In this document: positions 44,724 to 54,881 of the stretch, one piece after another
How the letters are laid out: each line of letters starts with the position of its first letter
Position numbering within the stretch: position 1 is the first letter of the stretch
The notes under the pieces: model-generated
Databases searched by the model: none
Told to the model about the DNA's origin: nothing
Seen by the model: the letters and a program-made list of their open reading frames with translations, nothing else
Assembly: GCF_000024405.1 (NCBI RefSeq)
Contig: NC_013517.1
Coordinates: forward strand, 3,999,989-4,063,988
Length of the DNA stretch: 64,000 nt
Direction: 5' to 3'
Source of the DNA: Sebaldella termitidis ATCC 33386
GTDB taxonomy: Bacteria; Fusobacteriota; Fusobacteriia; Fusobacteriales; Leptotrichiaceae
Made by a program: the position numbers and the translations under genes

Positions 44724-44833
44724 ATTGTATATTTTTATTCTTACTACTGCCTGTAGTCTGCTTATATTGGGTTAAATGCTTTAAAATACAAGTATTTACC
44801 GATACTGTAATACAATAATTCATAAAAAACTTC

Positions 44834-44864
44834 TTGACCTGGAGTTACTCCAAGGGTGTAAAAT
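44834..44864 (+). promoter_or_regulatory. MerR-type promoter for the aldo/keto reductase
   Basis: TTGACC (44834-44839) and TAAAAT (44859-44864) are 19 bp apart, a spacing that needs a MerR-family activator to untwist the DNA. The spacer holds GGAGTTACTCC, symmetrical around its centre. Confidence 0.7.
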
Positions 44865-44882
44865 ATATATAAATTATTATAA

Positions 44883-45749
<867 letters not shown>

Positions 45750-45859
45750 TCAGAGTTTTATCAGATAACTTTTTATATCTTTAGAGACTGCAGTATGTAC
45801 TGTTTTTTGCAGTTTGCTGCAATCTTTTTTTCTTTATAATAAAAAAGATAAAAAAACAC

Positions 45860-45890
45860 TTGCTTTGGAGTTAACTCCAAGTGATACAAT
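45860..45890 (+). promoter_or_regulatory. MerR-type promoter for the flavodoxin lipoprotein
   Basis: TTGCTT (45860-45865) and TACAAT (45885-45890) are 19 bp apart. The spacer is the perfect palindrome TTGGAGTTAACTCCAA (45865-45880), sharing GGAGTT with the promoter at 44834. Confidence 0.75.
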
Positions 45891-46001
45891 TTATTTATTC
45901 ATGAAGAATATTTACACACATTTCTTCTTTTTACACTTCTCAATCAACTCACATTACTAAAAATGAATCATAAAAAATCTAATTTAAACAGGAGGTCGAT
46001 A

Positions 46002-46592
46002 ATGAAAAAAATTTTTTTATCAAGTCTATTTTTATTGCTTTTTCTTTCACTTACTGCATGTGGAAACACTAAAGAAAATATTGAGACTAATACTGCTGCC
46101 AAAGAAAAAACCAGCAAAATTCTTATTGCATATTTTTCCAGAACAGGCAATACAAAAGAGATTGCTCTTAAAATACAAGAGAAAACAAATGGTGAGCTTT
46201 TTGAAATACAGCCTGCCGAACCTTATCCCGAAAATTATAAAGAAACTACAGATAAAGCCAAACAGGAGCTTAGCTCGGGATATCTTCCGCCGTTAAAAAC
46301 TAAAATAAACAATCTGGAATCTTATGATATTATCTTTATAGGATACCCTATCTGGTGGGGAACTATTCCAGGCCCTGTAAGAACTTTTCTCACTGAAAAT
46401 GATTTTTCAGGAAAAATTATTATACCGTTTTGCACACATGGAGGCAGCGGTATTGCCAGCAGTACTTCCGATATACAAAAGCTTGCCCCGCAGGCTGAAT
46501 TGAAAGAAGCTCTTGCAATTCCCGGATCACAGGCTAAAAATAGCGAAAACACTCTTAATGAATGGCTCAACAGTCTTCAGATATCCGAATAA
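46002..46592 (+). CDS. flavodoxin-domain lipoprotein
   Basis: A 196-residue protein with a signal peptide ending LTACGN (lipobox), so it is anchored outside the cytoplasmic membrane. The flavodoxin domain has YFSRTGNTKEIALKI (FMN phosphate loop) and GYPIWWGTIPGPV near 120. Its redox partners outside the membrane are unknown. ATG at 46002 follows AGGAGG; a longer upstream ORF lacks support. It shares a promoter type with the aldo/keto reductase before it. Confidence 0.9.
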   Translation: MKKIFLSSLFLLLFLSLTACGNTKENIETNTAAKEKTSKILIAYFSRTGNTKEIALKIQEKTNGELFEIQPAEPYPENYKETTDKAKQELSSGYLPPLKTKINNLESYDIIFIGYPIWWGTIPGPVRTFLTENDFSGKIIIPFCTHGGSGIASSTSDIQKLAPQAELKEALAIPGSQAKNSENTLNEWLNSLQISE

Positions 46593-46595
46593 ATT

Positions 46596-46630
46596 AAAAC
46601 AGCCCTGAATGAAAATTTTGGGGCTGTTTT
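46596..46630 (+). terminator. bidirectional terminator
   Basis: AAAACAGCCC and GGGCTGTTTT arms between the convergent flavodoxin-lipoprotein and DUF1003 genes. Confidence 0.8.
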
Positions 46631-46654
46631 AACAATTTTATTTATATATGAACT

Positions 46655-47365
46655 TTAAGTCTTGTAATTCTTATTTTCATATAACTCTATCTTTTTTTGC
46701 AGATCTTCAAGCAATTCCAGCTGAATTTCCTGTATTTCCACTAATCTGTCCCACTGATCCGTAATCAGGTGATTTAATTTCTCATGCAGAATTTTAATCT
46801 CTATTTCTGCCTTTAAGTTTACCTGATAATCATTTTCTGCCCTGATCCGGTCTTTTTCCTCCTGCCTGTTCTGGCTCATCATAATTACAGGCGCCTGAAG
46901 AGCTGCAAGACATGAAAGAACCAGATTCAAAAGAATATACGGGTAAGGATCAAACGGTTTTTTCATAAGCGCTATGCTGTTTAAAATAATCCAGAATAAT
47001 AAAATGAATATAAAGATCAGAATAAAAGTCCAGCTTCCTCCGAATTTAGCTACTGAATCTGCTATATTCTGTCCTATAAGCTGTTTTTTAGAATACACCT
47101 TATTACTGTTTTCAGAAATAATCTCTTTAGATAATATACTGTTTAATACATCTTCCTCAGTACGGGCATATTCTTTTTCTCTCTTTAACAATGATTCTAT
47201 ATATTTTTTTCTGTAATAATTCAAATCAGAGCTGGAGATAAAAGTATCCTCTGTAAACTCCGGATGATCACTCATTATTAATTCTGAAATTCCATTATAA
47301 ATATTTCTCAGAAAAATTCCGTTATCCTGATTTTTAGCATCTCTCCCTATACGCCTTCTCATCAT
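46655..47365 (-). CDS. DUF1003 membrane protein
   Basis: A 236-residue protein of the DUF1003 family. Two transmembrane segments (near 110-130 and 140-165: ILIFIFILLFWIILN and ILLNLVLSCLAALQAPVIM) are flanked by the family motif SQNRQEEKDRIRAENDYQVN and a C-terminal coiled coil. Related proteins occur near metal-transport or stress genes, but the function is unknown. N-terminal half is cytoplasmic and highly charged. Confidence 0.87.
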   Translation of the reverse strand: MMRRRIGRDAKNQDNGIFLRNIYNGISELIMSDHPEFTEDTFISSSDLNYYRKKYIESLLKREKEYARTEEDVLNSILSKEIISENSNKVYSKKQLIGQNIADSVAKFGGSWTFILIFIFILLFWIILNSIALMKKPFDPYPYILLNLVLSCLAALQAPVIMMSQNRQEEKDRIRAENDYQVNLKAEIEIKILHEKLNHLITDQWDRLVEIQEIQLELLEDLQKKIELYENKNYKT

Positions 47366-47496
47366 TTCTTCCAGCCTTTCCCAATAGATTCTTTAAAATG
47401 TACCAGTAAAAATTTTTTTCTATCTGAAAATCGGTATCTACAGCTTTGGTAATTGTGAGTTTTGTTGTTATTTTATATATTTTCTCGGGAATTCTT

Positions 47497-48555
47497 CTAC
47501 TTCATTTCAAAAAGAACACTTACATTCTGGGTAAGCTTGATTACCTGCGGCTTATAATCTACCTGTGGTTTTGGAGCAGGAGCAGCCTTTTCAGCCGCTA
47601 CTCTCATCATAGCTCCTGATGCATAATCTTCATCCGCTGCGATCTGCTGTCTGTAGTTATAATCTTCCATAATAGCCTGATTCTGATAAGATATGCTTTC
47701 ACTTACCACAAGAGGATCGCCGAGCTTCATCTCACTTGATCTCAATATGCTTGCAGCCTTTGTTTTTGTCTGTTCATAGGCAGTATTATACAGCTCTGAT
47801 TCTATCTGCTCTTTATTTGATATGTCGAATGCTATGCTTCCCTGAACATTTATTTTATTATTTTCCGCTATTTTTATTACATCATTTATTTTATTTATAT
47901 CTTTCAGTTCCAATACAAAGTTATTGTATATATTATGATATTCCTTATTTTTCAATGGTTTATTATCTGTTGTTTCTTTTGATACAGTAGAATATGAATA
48001 TACCGATATATCGTTACTGTTTATCCCAAGTCTTGAAAGCTGAGACTTCACATTATCATATACTTTAAATGTTTCCGATATTGCTGTTGCTTTTTCTCCG
48101 CTGTTTCTGTTTATTTCACCATAATATATTGATTTATCCGTACTGTCACTTTTCAAGCTTTTTATCTTGTTGCTTTCCGACAGACTTATCAAATCCGGAA
48201 TTTTTGTCAGATCTGTTACCTTTACTGCAAAATATAATGTTGTATAATACTCAGTTTTCTTATTTTCCGCAGTATCTCTTTCTGTTGTCTTTTGGGTATA
48301 ATAATTATAAGTTTCTATACTTCCTACAGAAATATTCTTCCTTCTCAGCTCACTTTTAAAATTTTCCATATTTTGAGAATTTTCCTGCCCGGCTTTTTTC
48401 AGGTCTTCACTCTTTGTATATACCCTGAAATTTATTTTTGCTATATCAGGCATAACTTCCTTCTCTGCATTTCCGGTAACACTTATTTTTCTGATCGGCT
48501 CACTAAATGCAAATACTGAAAATATCAAAGCTAATATTAAAATGATCTTTTTCAT
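47497..48555 (-). CDS. SIMPL-domain (DUF541) exported protein, copy A
   Basis: A 352-residue exported protein with a signal peptide (1-18) and the SIMPL/DUF541 domain: ISVTGNAEKEVMPDIAKINF near the start and repeated beta-alpha units to the end. The family is often outer-membrane or periplasmic; function is unclear. It is very similar to copy C (49719-50789): long stretches such as YYTQKTTERDTAENKKTEYY differ at few sites, implying recent duplication, while copy B is more distant. Confidence 0.9.
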   Translation of the reverse strand: MKKIILILALIFSVFAFSEPIRKISVTGNAEKEVMPDIAKINFRVYTKSEDLKKAGQENSQNMENFKSELRRKNISVGSIETYNYYTQKTTERDTAENKKTEYYTTLYFAVKVTDLTKIPDLISLSESNKIKSLKSDSTDKSIYYGEINRNSGEKATAISETFKVYDNVKSQLSRLGINSNDISVYSYSTVSKETTDNKPLKNKEYHNIYNNFVLELKDINKINDVIKIAENNKINVQGSIAFDISNKEQIESELYNTAYEQTKTKAASILRSSEMKLGDPLVVSESISYQNQAIMEDYNYRQQIAADEDYASGAMMRVAAEKAAPAPKPQVDYKPQVIKLTQNVSVLFEMK

Positions 48556-48623
48556 TTTCTCTCCTTTTCTTTCCGGTATGTTCCTGTAAAAAGAACCGGA
48601 ATTATGAATATGTCAATGAAAGT

Positions 48624-49691
48624 TTATTTTTTATTCATCTGGAATTCTATATTTACAGTTTTTGTTACAGTTAATTTCTTAGGACTTATTACTAAATTTG
48701 AAGTATTTGCCAGATCCATAAGCTCTTTATCACTGCTCTTTTTTACTTCGTCTGCCGCTCTTGCCAAAGAGTTATAATTGCTAAAATATTCATTATACGG
48801 CTGTATGCTGTATCTGCTGTTATCTGTCACAGAAAGCGGCTTTTGCAGACCAAGATCGGTTTTAGCGAGTATTTTATCAGCTTTCTTTTTTGCTTCAAGA
48901 TAAGCTTTTTCATATAATCTGTTTTCTATCTGCTCTTTATTGTTAATATCATACTGTATGTAACTGTTTGGCGTGATATTTAATGTATATCCCAGATTTA
49001 TCAATTTCCCCAGATTCTTTACATCACCTGTTTTTATTTTGATCACATGAGTTACTACATGTTTTTCCTTTTTCACTCTGTCATATTTTTCCAGACTCTT
49101 TTCACTTGTATCATAAGAGGCTATTCTTACACCGTCTACAAGATTAGTTTTCAGTACTTTGCTTTCCAGATTTTTATATCTTTCCAGTGCTTTTTGATAA
49201 GAAGTTTTTGTATCTTTCGCACTTTCACTTATATTAAAATTATATATTCCGAATTCTCTTCCTGATTTTGAAAAATAATTTATATTTTCTCCTGAAAGTA
49301 TATTTACTATTTCTCTCAGTTTATTCTGGTCATTAACTGTGATTTCTATATTCAAAGATGTCGAATATTCTTTTTCACCCTTATTTACAAGTATTGAATC
49401 CCAATATTCCCTTTTATTGGAATTATATGTTACTGATTCTATTTTCTCATATTTCACACCTGACTTTGAAAGTAAAGTTTTGTATCTGTCAAGAAGTCCT
49501 GCATTTTCCTCGCTTGCCTTATTCATATCCTCGTTTTCTGTATAAATGGTAAACATTATACTGGCAGTATCAGGCATCAGCGTTTCTGTGGCTGTCCCCG
49601 CTACCTGAATTCTCTTATAAAAAAGATCGCTTTCATCTGAAAATATCATTACAGAAAAAATTGTCAGTAAAATCAATATAATTTTTTTCAT
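48624..49691 (-). CDS. SIMPL-domain (DUF541) exported protein, copy B
   Basis: A 355-residue exported member of the same family, with signal peptide MKKIILILLTIFSVMIFS. It keeps the family opening RIQVAGTATETLMPDTASIM but has diverged across the middle part and lacks the alanine-rich loop near the end of copies A and C. Position between A and C suggests that an ancestral pair was later enlarged by duplication. Confidence 0.88.
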   Translation of the reverse strand: MKKIILILLTIFSVMIFSDESDLFYKRIQVAGTATETLMPDTASIMFTIYTENEDMNKASEENAGLLDRYKTLLSKSGVKYEKIESVTYNSNKREYWDSILVNKGEKEYSTSLNIEITVNDQNKLREIVNILSGENINYFSKSGREFGIYNFNISESAKDTKTSYQKALERYKNLESKVLKTNLVDGVRIASYDTSEKSLEKYDRVKKEKHVVTHVIKIKTGDVKNLGKLINLGYTLNITPNSYIQYDINNKEQIENRLYEKAYLEAKKKADKILAKTDLGLQKPLSVTDNSRYSIQPYNEYFSNYNSLARAADEVKKSSDKELMDLANTSNLVISPKKLTVTKTVNIEFQMNKK

Positions 49692-49718
49692 ATTTTATCC
49701 TTTCCCTTACTTTCTATA

Positions 49719-50789
49719 TTATTTTATTTCATAAAGTACGCTTACATTCTGAGTTAATTTCATTACCTGAGGCTTATAATCTATTTGGGGTCTGGCTTCT
49801 GTTGTTGCTGTCATTGCCGGTACTTGCCTATACTCCATATCCATACCGCCTCTTACATCTAAATTTTTTGCATTAATCTGCTTAGTATAATTATAATCCT
49901 CTTGGATGGCCTGATTCTGATAAGATATGCTCTCACTTACCACCAGCGGATCACCGAGTTTCATTTCACTTGATTTCAGTATGCTTACCGCCTTTGTTTT
50001 TGTCTGTTCATAGGCTGCATTATACAGCTCCGACTCTATCTGGTCTTTGTTTGATATATCGAATGCTATATTTCCCTGTACGCTTATTTTGTTATCTTCC
50101 GCAATTTTTATTACATCATTTATCCTGCTTATATCTTTCAACTCCAGCACAAAGTCATTATATATATTATGATATTCCTTGTTTTTTACAGATTTGTTAT
50201 CCGTTACTTCCCGTGAAGTTGTTGAATATGAATATACCGAGATGTTGCTGCCGCTTATTCCGAGCCTTGCCAGCTGGGATTTTATGCTGTCGTATACCTT
50301 AAATGTATCAGATATTGCTGATGATTTCTGAGAGCTGTTTCTGTTTATTTCACCATAATATATTGATTTATCCAGACTGTCGCTTTTTAAGCTCTTTATC
50401 TTATTGCTTTCCGATAGGCTTATCAGATCCGGTATTTTAGTCAGATCTGTTACCTTTACTGCAAAATATAATGTTGTATAATATTCTGTCTTCTTACTTT
50501 CCGCTGTGTCTCTTTCAGTACTTTTCTGCGTGTAATAATTATATGTTTCTATAGCAGTTACAGGAATATTTCTCTTTTTTAGCTCATTTTTAAAATTTTC
50601 CATATTTTTAGAGTTTTCCTGACCGGCTTTTTTAAGATTCTCATTTTTTGTGTATACTCTGAAGCTTATTTTTGCTATATCAGGCATGACCTCCTTTTCT
50701 GCATTTCCTGTAACACTCAGCTTTCTTATAGGCTCACCGGCTAAGAATACCGAGAAGCCCAAGGCTAAAACTAAAATAAACTTTTTCAT
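49719..50789 (-). CDS. SIMPL-domain (DUF541) exported protein, copy C
   Basis: A 356-residue exported SIMPL protein with signal peptide ending LAGE, first of the three in transcription order. It is nearly the same as copy A except in the signal peptide and the loop near residue 300-325. A TTGATT-N17-TATAAT promoter stands before it, so it probably drives all three; gaps between them are 27 and 68 bp. Confidence 0.9.
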   Translation of the reverse strand: MKKFILVLALGFSVFLAGEPIRKLSVTGNAEKEVMPDIAKISFRVYTKNENLKKAGQENSKNMENFKNELKKRNIPVTAIETYNYYTQKSTERDTAESKKTEYYTTLYFAVKVTDLTKIPDLISLSESNKIKSLKSDSLDKSIYYGEINRNSSQKSSAISDTFKVYDSIKSQLARLGISGSNISVYSYSTTSREVTDNKSVKNKEYHNIYNDFVLELKDISRINDVIKIAEDNKISVQGNIAFDISNKDQIESELYNAAYEQTKTKAVSILKSSEMKLGDPLVVSESISYQNQAIQEDYNYTKQINAKNLDVRGGMDMEYRQVPAMTATTEARPQIDYKPQVMKLTQNVSVLYEIK

Positions 50790-50824
50790 ACTCTCTCCTT
50801 TTCGTTTTATTTTCTCTTACCTTG

Positions 50825-50853
50825 ATTATAATAAATCAAATTTGTAAAATCAA
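50825..50853 (-). promoter_or_regulatory. promoter of the SIMPL gene cluster
   Basis: Minus-strand TTGATT (50848-50853), 17 bp, TATAAT (50825-50830). Confidence 0.75.
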
Positions 50854-51032
50854 TCTGTGGATTTTTTATTTTTTTTATGATATTACAATTAATACCCTGT
50901 GCTTTTCCTTGCAAAGCTTCCAAAATAACAAAAGATTTTTCAAAATTTCCATAATATGTCAATAACAGCAATTACTGACTCCTGTTATCATGAAAATTTT
51001 CAAAAGTATTCTGTCCTTTTTTCATTTCAGTT

Positions 51033-51071
51033 TTCTAAACTGCGGATTTTTCCACAGTTTAGAATTTTTTT
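51033..51071 (+). terminator. plus-strand terminator-like hairpin without an upstream gene
   Basis: TTCTAAACTG and CAGTTTAGAA are perfect 10-bp arms, extended by GGA/TCC, followed by T7 on the plus strand only. There is no plus-strand protein gene in 50854-51030. It might end a small RNA or only be the 3' structure for the minus-strand cluster. Confidence 0.5.
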
Positions 51072-51118
51072 ATACCTGTATTTTTTCCAGATATTTTTCT
51101 ACTTAAGCCATTTATCCT

Positions 51119-51346
51119 TTATTTATCAAATAACTTAAATATTTTCTTTATTAAGCTTTCCATATTTATCAAAATAAAAAAAATCAAAACTAACACTATA
51201 AACTGAAAATACAAAACATTTCCGTTATTTCCATTTATTTTACCGTCATTAATCAAAATTCTGAAAATCCATACTAAATCAATTACTACCCAAAATTGTA
51301 CTATAGTCAAAATACATTTTGACAGTACATTATATATTCTTTTCAT
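51119..51346 (-). CDS. small membrane protein
   Basis: A 75-residue protein with two hydrophobic segments (about 12-30 and 44-62) and short charged ends; GGAGG precedes the start. No family recognised. It is last in a minus-strand set that includes another small membrane protein and two larger proteins of unknown function; it could be an immunity or holin-like element, without proof. Confidence 0.6.
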   Translation of the reverse strand: MKRIYNVLSKCILTIVQFWVVIDLVWIFRILINDGKINGNNGNVLYFQFIVLVLIFFILINMESLIKKIFKLFDK

Positions 51347-51387
51347 TAAGTTCCTCCAATTTCAGTATTTATGACAAGAATTTTTTA

Positions 51388-51696
51388 TTAAAAAATACTA
51401 ATAACCATTAATATTGAACATAATTTTATCCCTGCTGCTCCTATTATCAGCGAAAATATTGAAATTATCAGAATATTAGGAATTCTGCTTATATTTTTAT
51501 TTGATAACTGAATAATCAAAAAATACATTACTAAAAATAAAAATAAATAAATTAGTGAAATTAGCGGATAAAAAATATTCAAATCAGAATTTTCTATAGC
51601 TACTTGCAGTGAATTCATATTTATATATGAAGCAGTCAGTCCCATAATCAATACTATGAAACTTAATACTTTATATATTCCTTTTAGTTTATTCAT
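51388..51696 (-). CDS. small membrane protein with about three membrane segments
   Basis: A 102-residue protein with hydrophobic segments around 8-25, 42-62 and 76-98 and the opening MNKLKGIYKVLSFIV. The ATG at 51696 follows GGAGAGAGG; a longer form opens in the previous stop region and lacks a site. It follows the 51710 gene almost directly, suggesting coupled translation. No family recognised. Confidence 0.6.
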   Translation of the reverse strand: MNKLKGIYKVLSFIVLIMGLTASYINMNSLQVAIENSDLNIFYPLISLIYLFLFLVMYFLIIQLSNKNISRIPNILIISIFSLIIGAAGIKLCSILMVISIF

Positions 51697-51709
51697 ACCT
51701 CTCTCCATA

Positions 51710-52330
51710 TTATTTCAGATTTTTATTTATTGCCGTTAATTGATTCAAATATGTTTCCAGATATTTATAAATACCTCTTTTATCATTTAATCTTTCATTT
51801 GTCCCATCTAAATAAGCATTTTCAAGTATAATTGAATTTCCCCCGTAAATATCTAAATCTGCAACTCTACAGCTTTCTACAGTTTTCTCGGCTCCCTTAT
51901 ACCATAAAACAGTCTTATCTTTTCGTGTCATCATTTTGGTCATTTCTGCCTTATTATGTCTTAAACCGTATGCTATCAGTAAATAATAAACATGAGCAAA
52001 TAATTCTATTCCGATTGACTCATCGGGTCTGGTTATATTATGCACTGTTTTTGATAATTTCCCGCCGCCTGGATATGATGAATTTTCAAGGGCTGCTGTA
52101 AATTCTTTTCCTATAATTTCCTTATACAGTTCTTTTAATTTTTTCCCAAAGCTTATATTAAAACTCACGCCCTGATGTCTTAATGCATAGGCTGCGAATT
52201 CTTTATCTTCACAAACTACAGATATGTATTTTCCAGCTGTAATTTTTACTAAAAATGTAATTTCTCCTCTAAAATCATGAGATACTATATAATATGTCTC
52301 ACCAGCATGTTTCATTTTTTTATAAGCCAC
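51710..52330 (-). CDS. hypothetical protein of the four-gene cluster
   Basis: A soluble protein of about 206 residues, unassigned. Features: VSHDFRGEITFLVKITAGKY, a glycine pair SYPGGGKLSKT, and a helix-rich centre ELFAHVYYLLIAYGLRHNKA. The likely start is GTG at 52330 with AAAGGAG five bases upstream; the ORF extends ten codons farther from a TTG. No HExxH or other catalytic motif stands out. Toxin or effector function is only a guess from the neighbours. Confidence 0.55.
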   Translation of the reverse strand: MAYKKMKHAGETYYIVSHDFRGEITFLVKITAGKYISVVCEDKEFAAYALRHQGVSFNISFGKKLKELYKEIIGKEFTAALENSSYPGGGKLSKTVHNITRPDESIGIELFAHVYYLLIAYGLRHNKAEMTKMMTRKDKTVLWYKGAEKTVESCRVADLDIYGGNSIILENAYLDGTNERLNDKRGIYKYLETYLNQLTAINKNLK

Positions 52331-52378
52331 TATATCTCCTTTTATTTCTGCTTTTGTCAAAATATAAACTTATTTAAT

Positions 52379-53188
52379 TTACTCTATTTCTATTTTTCTT
52401 TCACTGTATCTTTTTTGCTTTAATATTATAAAAAAATTCCCATTTCCGCTTCCTATACTTGAGTTTTCATTGTAGTCAGTAACATACATGTCCGGCAGTA
52501 CATAAGTCTTGCTTACACCCTCCGTAATTACCATTTCCAAGACAATATCTCTGTAGTCAGTACTTTCACCATAAGATAACGCCCATTTAGCCAGCTCTTT
52601 AGTATTTTCGATATTTTTCTGATATAAATTTCCCAGTCCGAGAGTGCTTCCTCCGAATTTCCCCATCATTCCGCTTAGTGTATTAGTAAGACCACCCGCA
52701 AAAGTACTTCCGAGAATCTGTATTCCCTTACTGAGACCGCTCGTCAATTCACTTACCCCTGCTGCGGCAAACCCTGAAAGCATTGAATTCATGCTCAAAG
52801 GCAGCCCGCCTTCATTTTCTTCCACATGTGACAATAGTTTCCCTGATAATCTCACTGTTACATTTGCTTCTGAATTTGATGTCTGGCTTATAGCATAATC
52901 TGATATACTTACATCTACACTCACTATTTCATCAGGACTCAGAATTATTCCCTGCTGACCTCCGGTCAAGGAACCTAATCCCGGTATATTTCCCATCATA
53001 CCGCCAAAACCACCTGTGTTAGCTGTTTTCCCGCCGGCCAGAATCCCGGTTGTTGCTCCGCTTGGCATCCTTAATCCTTTTCCGCCTGCTAAACTGCCTT
53101 CGCTGCTCAGACCGCTGCCGGAACTTATTCCTCCCATTCCCGGCACTGAAGCTTCCTGTCTCGGCATAATCGTCATTCTAAATCTCAT
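52379..53188 (-). CDS. glycine-rich protein with phage-structural character
   Basis: A 269-residue protein. Residues 15-80 are rich in Gly, Ser and Ala (VPGMGGISSGSG), followed by a beta-rich part (DEIVSVDVSISDYAISQTSN; ANVTVRLSGKLLSHVEEN) and a C-terminal domain RDIVLEMVITEGVSKTYVLP. The last two resemble in style the small proteins of phage tails or contractile injection devices, but I find no safe family. AGGGAGG precedes the ATG. It is the first of four same-strand genes. Confidence 0.5.
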   Translation of the reverse strand: MRFRMTIMPRQEASVPGMGGISSGSGLSSEGSLAGGKGLRMPSGATTGILAGGKTANTGGFGGMMGNIPGLGSLTGGQQGIILSPDEIVSVDVSISDYAISQTSNSEANVTVRLSGKLLSHVEENEGGLPLSMNSMLSGFAAAGVSELTSGLSKGIQILGSTFAGGLTNTLSGMMGKFGGSTLGLGNLYQKNIENTKELAKWALSYGESTDYRDIVLEMVITEGVSKTYVLPDMYVTDYNENSSIGSGNGNFFIILKQKRYSERKIEIE

Positions 53189-53225
53189 TTTCTGTTTCCT
53201 CCCTATTATAATGTATTTGAGTTAA

Positions 53226-53557
53226 TATATCATACATATTTTGAATTATATATTTTTAGATAAAACCTTATTTTCTTAAACTTCTATTATCTTTCTGCCG
53301 TTGTACTCTGATGTCCGTAAAACTCTTATACTGTCATAACCAATGTTTCGGAATTTCCCGGCACCCGGCTGCAAGTTCACAGAAAACTTTATCTTATCTT
53401 TACTTTAAATAACATAATCATTAAATATGAATTATTCAATTTATAATATCATATTCTTTAAAATGTTCATAGTATTTTATAGATACCATTCCGTTTATAT
53501 TATCACACATCAATATGAACTCAGTGTGAACTAAAAAAATTTCTGGAAATAAAAAAG
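53226..53557. other. intergenic region without a recognised gene
   Basis: About 330 bp between the glycine-rich protein gene and the terminator at 53558. The sequence is AT-rich with one GC-richer spot around 53295-53370, and I see no ORF with a ribosome binding site, no tRNA and no repeat of the families seen elsewhere. Confidence 0.4.
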
Positions 53558-53590
53558 AGTACACTAAATAACATAAGTATTCAGTGTACT
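53558..53590 (-). terminator. terminator after the DUF2145 gene
   Basis: AGTACACT and AGTGTACT arms with a 17-bp loop, followed in the minus direction by CTTTTTT. Confidence 0.78.
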
Positions 53591-53662
53591 AAAATATATT
53601 CTTTATCATTACTAATATTTTTTTCTGGTTCATTATAAATATGTGTTACGGCTTTTATTCCC

Positions 53663-54427
53663 TTACTCTTTTATTTCAATTAAAGTACTTTCGGGCTCCA
53701 GCTTCTGCACAAACTGCATTACTGTCTCCGCAGTTGCCACCTCTATCTCATCCGGTTTCTTCCTGTCTTTATGATCATCAAAGTGAACATTTCTCGCCAC
53801 TAAAGGGCCTAGTGTTCTTTCAAGAAGATTTACCTTTATTTTCTGCGGTCTGAATCCTTTTACCTTAGTCCAGTTTATGGCATCTCTTCTTGTCTTTACT
53901 TTTTTCCCGGATTTCACATAAACGTAAGCCTCCAGTACATACTGCACACAGTTTTGATATTTATCCGACCATGCATTGGCATTTATAGAGTAAACATCAC
54001 CTTTAAACTTTTCTATTTCTTTATTTTTTATTGCTTCCTTAAGCTCTGTCTGCGTTTCCATTGAAGGGATCAGCACGAGACTGTCATATATAGAAACAGG
54101 TGCAAAAAACAAAGCCATTCCGTCGTCATATGTTCCCAGCTCATCGGAATTTTCACAATTCTGAAGCAGATTTGTTACTACCCACTTTCCCTTATCATCT
54201 TTCCATGCCATCCCAAGATGAGTATATGAAATCCCGTGGTTTTCTTTATTTTTTCTTGCCACAAATGCCAGCTCGGCATTGTTGCTTTCTAAAAAATCTA
54301 TGACTTTCCCCGTAAGATCAAAGACCTTTATTGCTTCTTCCTTTGATTTTGGTTCTGTCTTACATACAGAGCCCACAGAAAACAGAGGAATTACACATAC
54401 CATAAATAAAAACAGTACTCTTTTCAA
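53663..54427 (-). CDS. exported DUF2145 protein
   Basis: A 254-residue exported protein of the DUF2145 family. The signal peptide spans residues 1-18. The family pattern is seen in ELAFVARKNKENHGISYTHL near 50-69, VVTNLLQNCENSDELGTYDD and NCVQYVLEAYVYVKSG. The conserved His/Cys arrangement (SYTHLG, NCVQYVLE) recalls NlpC-like hydrolases, but no activity is known. It lies 20 nt after a small exported protein gene and likely works with it. Confidence 0.82.
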   Translation of the reverse strand: MKRVLFLFMVCVIPLFSVGSVCKTEPKSKEEAIKVFDLTGKVIDFLESNNAELAFVARKNKENHGISYTHLGMAWKDDKGKWVVTNLLQNCENSDELGTYDDGMALFFAPVSIYDSLVLIPSMETQTELKEAIKNKEIEKFKGDVYSINANAWSDKYQNCVQYVLEAYVYVKSGKKVKTRRDAINWTKVKGFRPQKIKVNLLERTLGPLVARNVHFDDHKDRKKPDEIEVATAETVMQFVQKLEPESTLIEIKE

Positions 54428-54447
54428 AATTTTTCTCCCCGATTATT

Positions 54448-54861
54448 TTATCTTATTCCTCTTTCACTTAGTCCGCTGTATTTCATATCAGAAGGAACCA
54501 AAATTATTGGTCTGTCCAGATTTGAAACCAATATTCCCACATTCACCTTATCCAGATCCATTACGGCTTCCCCGTTCAAGGCATACATTTCAAGCCCTTC
54601 CTCGGAGAAAATATCCTTTGCCCTCACAGTTTCTCCCTGAGCAACAAGCTTATCAAAATAATCGTACCTGTCTTTTATTCCGTAATATTCGTCATCTGAC
54701 GAAGCAGATAAAATAGCACTGCTGAATAAAACATAAGACGAGGCTTCCAATACTGCCAGACTGTCTAACGAAACATCAAATGAATTATCATTCACACGAA
54801 TATCCGCAAATACCTGTGTTCCAAATATAACTGCTAAAATCAAAATCCCTAATTTTTTCAT
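54448..54861 (-). CDS. small exported protein beside the DUF2145 gene
   Basis: A 137-residue exported protein, unassigned. The signal peptide (MKKLGILILAVIFGTQVFA) is followed by a mainly helical domain and ends LVSNLDRPIILVPSDMKYSG. The ATG at 54861 has AGGTGA six bases upstream; a GTG earlier falls inside that site. It immediately precedes the DUF2145 gene and follows tyrS by 20 nt. Confidence 0.72.
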   Translation of the reverse strand: MKKLGILILAVIFGTQVFADIRVNDNSFDVSLDSLAVLEASSYVLFSSAILSASSDDEYYGIKDRYDYFDKLVAQGETVRAKDIFSEEGLEMYALNGEAVMDLDKVNVGILVSNLDRPIILVPSDMKYSGLSERGIR

Positions 54862-54881
54862 AAAAATCACCTTCTATTATA

